A DNA stretch of 64,000 nt, from the NCBI GenBank assembly GCA_907163375.1, contig CAJQUW010001420.1:682001-746000 (forward strand), in the 5' to 3' direction. This DNA comes from Prostheceraeus crozeri. Taxonomy: Eukaryota; Platyhelminthes; Polycladida; Euryleptidae. The notes below the pieces were generated by a model. The model did not search any database, had not been told where the DNA came from, and saw only the letters and a program-made list of their open reading frames with translations. The position numbers were made by a program, and so were the translations under genes. Position 1 is the first letter of the stretch. Each line of letters starts with the position of its first letter. Of the stretch, positions 23,601 to 35,600 are shown piece after piece.

Positions 23601-26600
23601 GGTGAACACCCTGCTTTTCCAGCAACTACATTTAAGCCATAAAGTTCATATTACGCATTATTATAATAATTATTACTACTAACACGAACGCGCGAAATTC
23701 ATGACCACACACGAAATTGGTGAAAATTCGCGCCACGACCACTGGAAGTGTATAAAGATAAGAGGATAAAGGAAGTCTAATGTGCTTTCATTAACATAAA
23801 ATAGGTATGTGATAAGAGTATCGAGAGAAGGACTATGTTGCTGCATGTGGAAGTCGAGAATAAGCGAGAAGATTGAGCTGACTGTGTATACAAGATTTAG
23901 AAGTTGCTGTAATTTATTTTAAACAGCATTTGTTGATATCAAATTACAGGGCTTGAGCCAAACTGCTGAAAGAAATTGTTGCAACTTGATATCATGCTTC
24001 TTCGTCCCGATATGCGTAAGCGCGCTTTACGTAAGATTTTCCTGGAACGTTTCCTTTGCGCACATTGGGTTATTGCTGTATAGGGTTTGTAAGACAGTAG
24101 CACTATCAAAAAGACGAGAATCGCAGCTTTCAATAATACAGTTAAAGATGGGTAGACTGTCTTCTAGAGTGACGGGAATGGATAAGGTAAAGAGTGATTT
24201 CATCAGAGTAGCGGCTTATGTTGGAAGATTCACTGAAAAAGTGAGCGACAGCATTTAAGTAGTGTGATCTGAAAGAGTCTGGAGCTGCATCCAAAGATAA
24301 AAAGTTAATGTGATTTTCTAAGTGCTCTATTTAGCCGCTGTGTATATTAACTTGAACATAAACTTATTGATCCTAAGCCTGGCGGGTATACTTGACTAAT
24401 CTGTGATCGCTTTATCAGCCGTTTTCTTATGGAAACTAGCCACTTATTCCTAGCTGAATTGCAAAATTAAACTTTTTATCTATCCTAAATCCTTTCATGC
24501 CGCAGTGTTATCGAGGAGTCAAAGTTATACCGAGGAAATGTCAGTAAGTCACCCTTCTATGAGCGACTTTATTGTAGTTTGTTGTTCAATGTTAGTGTTC
24601 CGTTCAAATCATTACGCGGTGCACTCCGGATAAACGGGACGGGTTGAGAGCGGGATTTCCCTCCCCGCTTATCCGGAGTTCACGCTTCAGCAGAGTTACA
24701 AGTTTCGAGCTCATTTTAGCGTAAATAATTGCTATGTACGTTAAATTTCAACTGCGCTATTTATAATAGCGCTCATACATAAGCCTATAGGTTCCCAATT
24801 CAGTATAACCCCAGCTTTGCGAATAATTCCGGACATAAAAAATATTTCGTTACAGAGGTTTTCGTTACAACGGGGTTTCAATAAAATGACTAAAATTTAT
24901 GTGTGCTACATATCGTTTCTGCAAATTTCATTAAATTATTTTGGTATGTTAAAAAGGCCTATTAAATCTGATGATATCAATTGTTCCGGTAGTATAAAGG
25001 CACAAGTGTGATAAACACACATCAAATTCCTCAAACTCAAGATGCCTTGAAGAAGTCAACAAAAGTACTTTGTCGCCGATGCTTAGTACCTTTCTGAAGC
25101 AGAAATACCTCCAAATTGATTATCGGTTGCATTTGCTGACCATTTATCTCTTCATTTTCACAAAATAGGCGCACTTTTCGTAGACTCGTAATCGCTTCTA
25201 CTGACGATATTGGTGGATTCAAATCTTCCTCTTCTTCCCCTTCATCCTCATCGTCTGTACTTCATTCATTCCTTGGGCCTCCCGCAATATTTCTGCGTCT
25301 GTGAGGACGCCCTCAGTAGAAGTTTCAGTGTCAACATAACTAGCGCTATCCTCCACGGATAGGTTACCACTTAATACTCATGGGCCGAAATTCTCTTGAA
25401 AGACGGTCCAAATATTTTGTACAACGTTAATTGCTTCCCTAGTGCCTACACCATGGTTTTCATCAATATCAGGGACTGCATCAGACATAGTAAAACCTGT
25501 TTTCTTGACCAATATAAGGTGGCATTGCGATGAGTCGGCATGTTCAACAGTGGAAAAAATCGTAATTAAAGGATATTATTAGTTAGAGGATACCATTTCC
25601 ATACGCTAAAGAGAGGTTTTCGTTATTACAAGGTTCGTTAATCCGGGTTTTTTCTTTGCTAAACAAGCACAAATTTTGGTGGCTACTATTTAAGTCGTTC
25701 ACTAGTTTGGGGTTTTCGTTTTAACGGGGTTCGTAAAGCCGTGGTTATACTGTACTCGATTTGAGGTCTAAGATGAAAAATGTATGTCCGTGTAAATTAT
25801 TTGAATTTGAAAACCATTGTATCGAAAATATTCTATATATATTCGGTATCACATGTATTTGTTCAAGGGAGTTGTAAAAACACGAAACAATTGTTAGAGC
25901 TTATTGGTTAACCGTTGGAAATCACAAATTTATCTAGAGAAGAAAGAAGTATACTGTCAACTGCTTTTTGCCTTTCGTCACTGCTTAACTCGGGAGGATT
26001 TCAGAGTCTCTAATGAGTTCAACCTTCTCCTCAACAGAGACCGAGTGTTGGCTCGTTGACATCTATGTCAGCTGATGCAATGAATTCCTAAAAAATGTAT
26101 GACTCGATGAACAGAGATTGCTTTGGAAACAACAGATGCATTAGACTGCTTCTTTTTGGTGAAAAGAAAAGCAAGCGAAATAAGATATCCTTTTCCGTTC
26201 TCATCCAATGCGAACGTGTCTTGGAGTGCTTTTGGAACGATCTGTTAACACTACACTGCCACAGTGCATGAGAGCATCCAGTGGCAAGAACACAAACACG
26301 GCTTTGGTTGAAACATCAACGAAAATCCCGTAATGCAGAAGCTCAAATCTAGTTATCCATCAAAAATAGCCAAAGAATAATAAAAAAAATAATTCACAAA
26401 AAAATATGAAGAAATAAAATTGCAAAAAAATCTCGCGCATAACCAGCTTCCCTCATAAACGGAGGGTTTTATATATGTTGGAATTGTTTCTTGACGCTTC
26501 TCGCGCTTGAGCGGAATTCTCGTTTTTCCGGAGTGTGCTGTATTTCCAAATCAGTGAAGCTTTGAGTACATTCGGAAGTATCTAATTTTCTTTCTAAAGA

Positions 26601-29600
26601 AGGAATTTGGATACCGCTGATATGATGCAAATATTCTAATGGATGCTGAAAATTGTTTTTATTGCCAATAGATGTTTATGAAGTCTCCTTGAGTATGATG
26701 GTTTGTGACATAAATCTTTATTTACGGTGCGATAAGTGAGATTCATGTTTCCAATGTATTGTGATCATCTATTTATTCGGTTCACCATTCACATAATTGC
26801 TTAATTTTGAAAAGCGAAGACAAGGTCAATAATAAAGTATTGAAGAGCTTTCGACTACATGTTTTTCAATTCAAAAAAACAACTACTACCTACAGCAGAG
26901 CATTAGAAAATTATGATAATCGTAGGTAAACTACTTATTAAATGATATTGCATGATACTCATTCATATGACGCAAATTCAGAATAAGGAATTTGAAATTT
27001 AGCACATAAAGAGTTCTGAATGATATCTTGAGTAAATTCAATTTTAATGGAAAATACTTTAAAATACTTTTTGACCTCTATGTATTTTGTATTAGTGTTT
27101 GAACTGTGGATGTAATTAGAAGAAACACCTGAGTGGTCGACTCCGTTATAGGGCGATTCCATAAATAAAGCACGGACACTCTGACACAAACTCGTCATTT
27201 CTCACTATGAAGCAATGTGACTAAATTCATGAAAATTGCACCACAACATGCCAGATTAGCCTGAAATATTAATCACTTTTCAATTTTTCAACAGTAGTCC
27301 CAGTTTCGACGCTAGAGGTCAAAACGTCACTGTAACGCACGGACGCTCACAAAAGCGTGTATTTTAATTATTTTCGTCTTCGTTAAAACTCTGCGAATTA
27401 TTTAAGTTACAAAAACCAATAAACACCATCGAATGTTGTTAGGGTCATTTTCTGAAAAATAAACAACTCTAATAGTAATGGAATGTATGGGTCTCTCGCA
27501 TTTAGCCACTGATTAATTAGTATCAACCGTAACGCACGGACACGTTTTTCCACGTATGATGACTGAAGTTTTTCTCAATGTTGATTAATACTGGAGTTGA
27601 TTTAAGTTGTTAGGGATGTAATAATAATAATCTTTATATTCCTCACAAATGACATTCGGTGAGCGACCAACATGTAAAAAAACAGCAAGAGGATATTTCA
27701 AAAGTTGCCGTACATTATGACGTAGAATATTGTCATACCTTAAAAATCCAGTCTTTCAATTCCTATTTCAATTCATTGTTTCACAAGGTCAGTCATCTTG
27801 CAACGGCGAGTCAGTTTCATTAGAATCTTCTACAAGAACAGAAATCTTACATTAAAGGTACGAGAATACAGGCGTCCATTATTTAAGTACCAGTAACACC
27901 ATGAAAGTTATCCTTAACAAAGTGAAATAATTCCTCTTCAGTGAGATCCATATAAATTTCAAGTAATTTGATATTTCTGTAAAACCAATTTCGGATTCGA
28001 ATTTTCTTATAAGCTACAATACCTTATTGATATCATATTTATTCCACAACTTAAACAGGTTGTGATCTTCAGCTATGTACCATGCACACATGATGCATGT
28101 GCTTTGACACTAACATACTATTCTGCTTGCACACGCAGGTTCGATCGTGTGATAATTCACTCCACGATGTATTATTCGGGGAAAATTAGTTCACTGAAAC
28201 ATAGTTGGATGTTTACTAAGTCACTACTACTATGTTACAAGCCATCACTACTTAATGATAGATACTAAGATAGGGCCGATCTAGTTAATACATGCAGTGT
28301 ATCATTTGTAATATGGCCTGATCATCAAATTTGTGATTAAGTAGTAGGCCACCAGAATTTTCTGCAAATCAACGATGCGATGCAAGCAGCGTTTGTTAAT
28401 TAACCAACGGTTGCAACTTGCAAGATGACGGAATCGGGGAATATTGATGGTAATGCAGCTATGATTAAAAAAGAATTGCTGAAATATGCGAGTTTAAATT
28501 GCCTCTGATCGAAGATGCAATAATTTTGAAGTTCTTGGAAAAAATGTCCGAGCGTCACAGCAACACATTTGATTGGTCCAGTCGGAAATGCATCAAGCGA
28601 ATCACAGCAAGTAGATAGTTAATAAATCATAAACTCGCGCTTCAACGAGTTTCATATGATTCAAATATTATGAGCATCTGTGTGCCTTCAGGTAGGATTG
28701 TATGTGAATTATAAGAAGGGATATTTGAATCATGGATAACTCCTGATATAGATGCATTGAATTTTTTCTGTGCCAACTTTGCAAAATGCAGACCATTTCA
28801 TACTCTCTGGATTTTAACAAACATCCCTCATTTAGGAACTATTAAAATTTAAGCAAAAACACTGCCTATTAGGTAGAAAATGAGCCTAATCTGTACCAGT
28901 GTTTCGACAGTATGCGTAGCATGAACAATGCTTATCTATCTCAATTGCAGAATCTAGTCGTGGCCCAGTAATTAGCAGTGGGCCACCCACAGAATTAGAT
29001 TCGTCTGCGCGCGACTTCTTTTTCCTAGAATGGAATTATCGAATCTGTCCTAAACATCGAAATGGCACATCACAGAATAAGACAACTTGCTCCCTCAATG
29101 GATAATTAGTATATCGCCTACTATTGGAAATGGCTCACACTCTCAAACAATAGGCAGCCATTTGGACACCAGCCAGTGGTGGCGTGCGTGTTGTGATATC
29201 ACTTTGGTTCGGACACACCAAAGCACACAGCTGCATTCAGTGAGGAATGCTGAGTAGAAATCGGTGAAATCATCAGGTGAACTAATTTTCGTACGCCTGC
29301 TACCTTTTTTAATAATGATCGGAAGTACCAACATTATGAAAAAATGTGTGCAATTATCCAAATTCTTCGAATCTGAAGGAATCGTGGCAATCGAAGCACT
29401 TTGATGGAATTCACAGGAATCCGCAAGCGACGCACGACTTTTTTCCTATCTCTGTAAGGTATTAGGAATTCCTTTTTGTCCACTTACTAAGTTCCAGCAT
29501 GTACCATCATTTTGATTTAGTCTTCACTTCTAGTAAACTGAAGGAGTAAAACAATTTAATTCTGTGGGTCCACCATGGATTTTTATATCAAAATGCTAAG

Positions 29601-32600
29601 GAAAACAGTTTTATAAAATCGTAGCGCACGGATGCTGTCCCTGCGTTACGGCTGAATCTACCACGCATCTAGTCCTTTTGAGCTGCAACCCTACATAATA
29701 AGTCATTACTAAAAGCTTAATTTGCACAGGAAGCTGCGTGCTTATGCATCGTCCATTTTTCAAATAATTCAAAAATAGTAAAAAATTCTTTTTTGTGTCC
29801 GTGCGTTACGGAATATTGCCGTCCAGAAATAAGGACAACAATGAAATTTCTAATGATGTGGCGCTATACAGCTTGCAAAAACGTAATGCATCACAGTCAG
29901 GTGCTTATTGAAATGAACATCGGTCTTAATTTTACATTCTCATGAAGTCATCTACTGTCAATGAAAAAATAGTGGTTTTAATAGCTTCTTATTAAAACAT
30001 CAATTAGTACCATGTTAGATAATGTAAGACTTTGTCATTGCTGAATTAAGTTATTGTAGTGTATTAAGAAGCAGCAGATGGATATAAGTTGCCGCCAAAT
30101 TCCATTCTATGAAATCGTAAAAAGTATCGAACTTTTTGGAATCGCCCTATGCACATTTCAGGGTCACATCGCTACATATTTTCACCCTTGCTGTATTGCG
30201 TTAAGGGTTATCATGCATTTTCTCTTTGAATTCCCTGATTGATGGAACTCGATCCCACAATCGCCACCTGATGATCTAAACCTGCTGACCCCTCTGCTTA
30301 AGATTCTTGTCTAAGTCTAAACAAGCGAATCAAGCCAGTCTTACCACCACAGATGTATCATTTATCCCCTTTGCTATAGAAAGTGTGCATTGTGACCTAC
30401 AACACATGTTTGATTGACTATTTTAATGGCAAAATATTGCTAGTCGCACACATGTAATTTCTGTCAGATGACATTTTATGTTTATGCGGATCTAGTTGTT
30501 ACATATGCAAACGAGCTGTTAAACAAAAGAATCATTATAATCGCACCTCTGAAAATATTGTTTTCGTCGTGATAGACAGTTCATTCCATTTATTTACAAT
30601 TGCACGAAGTCAATGTGCTCATCGTGGTTTGGCTCATCTTTTCTGCTCTCAATTGCTTTCTTGATAATGGACTACCCATGATAACTTGCATGTCACCTTT
30701 TAATGCATAAACTACGTTATGGATGCTTGCCAACCCCCAACGGATGTAATAGTGACCGACGTTTCGCTAATGAAACCCTATAACCACAGAATTAAATATT
30801 TTGTTTATCTGCGCGCGCAGATGAATCTAATTCTGTGCCTATAGCTTTGGGAACAGAACAATATAGATGCCTCCATAACTATGCTTGAAGGTGAAAAGAA
30901 GTTTTCGTTTTACTTTTTTAAATTTAGATAAATCATTAAGCACTCAGGAATATCTGTTTACTGATGGATGAGTAACTTACGTAATTGATTGACATTGACC
31001 GTTCATACAATTGGACTGATAAAGATAAACCAACCACCAGTATTCATAACAAGTAGTGTTCGGTGGATCTTATCATCAGCTACGTGCTCGCCGAGCGCAT
31101 TTGCAGCTACATTAAACAACTGTCGTGGTATTCACTCGTTTTGTTAACTGGTAAGTCACTTATTCTCCCAATGTAATCTAAAAAGCTATCTCAGTTCATA
31201 GGAAGTTATACTAAATTAATGCCTGCGAATTCGAAGAGGAATATTTTTAGAAATACGAGATCAGAATTGTTCTAGTAGGAAAGTCTAACAAGTCAATAGT
31301 TGCAGACACTCTCTCTAAAATAAATTTGAGAGGTATCTAGTCAGTCATGATTTGTAAATTGTTTCGAAGAAGCGGAAATGTGGTATTTAAATTTTGTCAA
31401 GAAGTTGAATAGATAGCTCAGCTGGTTGCGCATTACTTTTTGATACAGAAGAGCAGAAAGTCTAGGATTAAGTCTGCCGGCCTTGTGAGGTACGCGCACC
31501 ACTAGAGGTTGCTAACCCTTACATGATAAGAGTTACGAGTTTGTAGATGCTGTCCCACCCACAACTTGCCAGTGTGGCTCCGTACTTTTGGTTGGGGTGA
31601 ATAAATTGGCCTTTGATATTCACAGCAATCATTTTCTGCTGTTCATACTCATTTCATACTTTTGACTGATTTCTTAGATAATCTGTGTGATCTGTTACCG
31701 TTATATTTTATTATTCCAATGCATCCATTTTGATTCATTTACCATTAACTTTTTATTTCTCTCTCAGATCAGATGTTAGCTACTGGTACTGTTTACCTAT
31801 CTATAAGTTCCCCTTTCAATTACACTTTCTAACTCTCGTTTAATACTTCTTTTTCTACTGATAGAGATAATAGCAGAAATTAATTGTTAATTGTTCTTGT
31901 TTTTTTGAAATTGTGATTTCGAAACCTTTACAATGTGATCGATATTTTCTCACAAAATACACGAGTGCCTTCGTTGCATTAACATTCTGAGCAATTTGAA
32001 ACACATTTAACCATATTCTCGCATACATTGCCGATCAGAAACATGATAAGAACACATACATATAAAAGAGAATGACCTAAAGACATCGCATGTCAAAAGT
32101 TGCGACTCGGGGCATAGCTCTTTATCGCTTAATCAGAGAAAACATAGCAGATTTCATTTTTACCAAAAACGTCGATCTGCGTCCCATTGAATTAGCATTT
32201 CTTTCCTTGATCGTGTCTGACAAGAAGATGAACCAGATAGAACTCGGCAGACGCGCAGATTCGTGGTAGGCATAGGGTGTGCGTACGTGCATCATTATGT
32301 GAAGGTCTCTTTTTCGGCCTCGTTCTGGCCTCCGCACTGTATGCATCGATTGCACTTAGTTTTGTTCTTATAAAAATTGTCCTATTGTTTGTAATGATAC
32401 TGATTTCCATTTGGTTACCACTTGAAATTTATGAATTATTTTAACTGAATTTCAAATGATGTGCAACATTGAAAATATATACAAATATTTCTTAAGTTTA
32501 CATAATTATAGAATTTTAGGTAGTTCTTAAGAGGACTGATGACCGTTCCCACAGGCAAACCATGTAAAGTCAAAAAATTTTCTGTTATAACAGCACAAAT

Positions 32601-35600
32601 TGAAAGACAACTGAAAGTAATGGTTTTATTGCTTACACCTGACTTGATTTTGCATGACAGGCCTTCATCTCGTGGAGTGGTTGTGGAAATTCTGTGATTG
32701 TGTCACGTGCACACCCTCTCTAATACTTGGGACTGATTCATACCCAACACAATGGAAATCATTAAGATCCCACTAGCCGGTGCGAATAATCGAGAAATTG
32801 CCTGTCTTGTTAGGTTGTAGTATATTTATTTCTGTCATAACAGCTAATATGGATAAATGCTGCAGCTACCTAAATATATCAGTTAGTAACTTAACTACAT
32901 GTAGTAGCCATTCAGCTTCAATAACCTTATCGACTCGCAGAACGGAAATTTTTTATAAAATTGTCAAGTCTTGTTGCTAATCTTCACAAACACTACAAAC
33001 AACAGACAAAATTGTTCAAAGTGTTCAGTTCGCTGCAATTATGTATCTTTAGATTGACCTTGTTTACAATCTTAATGACGTCATTTAAGAAGCATTGTTC
33101 AACCTCATCTGATTCTTCAACTACATTTTTAAATGGTATCTTTTCGACTAATTTTAGTGCGAAGCAGCTTTTGAAATTAATGCTGTCGCTATTATTTGTT
33201 CTTGTGATTGTTTGATTGGTTCATTGTTTATCGTTCATTTCTCGAGTTTTTTTATTATCATACAATGTATTCATTTTTGCTTTCAGCGCTTATTTGACAA
33301 AATGAAAATTGCTATAATCGGTCAAAGTCAGTTTGGAGCTGATGTGTACAAACTTTTGCAAAAGAATGGTCATGATGTTGTCGGAGTTTTCACTATTCCT
33401 GATGTGAATGGTAGAGCTGATCCCTTAGGTGAGTTGAGATATCGTTGAATAACTCGCATTCGACTCTTGTATGCGTCGGTCTCTTCTGGAGAGACTTCAT
33501 TTGTCTTCGGAGATCCGCGGAGGCTCCGGTTGTTTTGTCTGTGTGCTAGGTATTTAACAGGGAGGGGGTATCACAGAGTTAGACAGGTTGCCTCTTTTTC
33601 TGATTGACTAGAAGGGAAACATCGGAATATAAAGTGGCACAATCTGCTGACATAATGCCATAGCAATCGAACAATGAGCAGCCAATTCAACATTAAACAC
33701 GCCAAATTGTGCGAAGTTTCAGTGACTGTTATCAACCGAATCACACAGCAAAAAGACAGTCGATGTCAAGCTCTACAGAGAAGCTTGTGAATGTTTTTTC
33801 GTGCGCCTGCTAACTTTTTTAATAATGATCGGAGGAACCAACATTATCGAGAAAACTTTTCCTCAATGATCTGAATTCTTCGAATCTGAAAGAATCGTGG
33901 TGATCGGAGCATTTTGAAGGAATTCACAGCAATCCGCAAGCGGCGCACGACTATTTTTCCTATCTCTGCAAGGTATTAAAAACCTTTTGCCCATTTAGCA
34001 AGTTCCTGCATGTGCCATTGTTTTGAATCAGTTTGCACTTCTAGCAAAGTGATGAGATTAAGCCATCTAATTCTGTGGGGTGTAAACACAGGGGATGTTT
34101 GCGTGTGATGGTCTCGTGTTGTATCCAGTTTGCTATTTGGCATCCTCAGGAAAGCCGTCGTAGTTTTCACTCCAGGACTGATTCCGCTTCATATCTCTAC
34201 TAGCTAGCCGCTATCCAATGACCCATCACCATACTTGCGGTTGCCTTTAGTTATGTCATTAAGGGATCAATGCCTAATTCAGGTCTCCGCGCACAACAAA
34301 CTATATTCAGCAATTTTATCCTGAATGAAACGTGGATGTTCATTTTCAGCCCAGGCCGCTGCTGCTGATGGTGTAAATGTGTTCAAGTTTAAGCGATGGC
34401 GTCTGAAGGGCGAGGCACTTCCTGAGGTGTTGAAGGAATACGAAAGTGTACAAGCGGATTTAAATGTGATGCCCTTTTGCTCACAATTCATTCCCATGGA
34501 GGTAATAACAAAACCCAAGCATCAGTCCATTATTTATCATCCATCAATTCTTCCTCGACACAGAGGTGCTTCAGCTATTAATTGGTAAGTAACACTTTCC
34601 CAATTTTAACATGATTGCATGGTTGCACAGTGTTAGCTTTTTGAAAAATGTGTAGTCTTTTATATCATCTTATCAACTTGTTTGGTGTGACTACGACTGG
34701 AGAAGAGCGGTGTTGTTATGCTTAATTAGCAGTTACTGAACAGGCGAAAAAACCGGCCGTCGACAGGCGACTGCTTCGAATGATAAATAATTAATTTTGA
34801 AACCGGTCGTCGACCGGGCACCCAGAGAAAATAATAGTCCGGCAGCCAGAACGAGTTTCTGCAGGGAACGAGGCCAAAAGTGAGACTTTCACAGAATGAT
34901 GTACCGGTATACCCTATGCCTACTGCGAATCGGCACGTCTGCCGAGTTCTAGTGAGTTCCTCTTCTTGTCAGACATGATCAAAGAAAAACACATGTAAAT
35001 CCAATGGGACGAAGATTGCAGTTTTTGACTAAAATGAAATTTTCTATGTTTTCTCTGATTAAACGAAAAGTACTAAGGCCAGAGTCATAATTTTTGGCAT
35101 GGAATGTCTTCAGGTCATTTCCTATGATTTGCATGTCCTTTTATCATGCTTCTGATCGGCAATGCATGTGAGAATGTGGTTGAAGGTGGATAAAGTTGCT
35201 CAAAATGTTTGTGTTTGCCGACATTAAGAGGCTCGCCAAATCTAAATGTGTTTAGCTATGTAGACAGAGGTGCATGAAAATGAAAGGAAATGACCTGAAG
35301 ATATTCCATGCCAAAAATTATGACTCTGGCCTTAGTACTTTTCGTTTAATCAGAGAAAACATAGAAAATTTCATTTTAGTCAAAAACTGCAATCTGCGTC
35401 CCATTGGATTTACAGATGTTTTTCTTTGATCCTGTCTGACAAGAAGAGGAACTCACTAGAACTCGGCAGACGTGCCGATTCGTAGTAGGCATAAGGTCTA
35501 CATCATTCTGTGAAAGTCTCACTTTCGGCCTCGTTCCCTGCAGAAACTCGCTCTGGCTGCCGGACTATAAATCATTGTTAAGCAGGCCGATTTTTTAAAA

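Noticed and set aside
31404-31480. tRNA gene at the A box-like TAGCTCAGCTGG
   Set aside because: The B box is decayed and the anticodon and T arms do not fold. A SINE head is the better reading.
33212-33301. In-frame extension upstream of the ALDH1L Met ([14 protein letters not shown]...), resembling a signal peptide
   Set aside because: The hydrophobic residues come from translating a pyrimidine-rich intron end. A good acceptor (TTTGCTTTCAG) at 33286 and the in-frame leader exon explain the region better.
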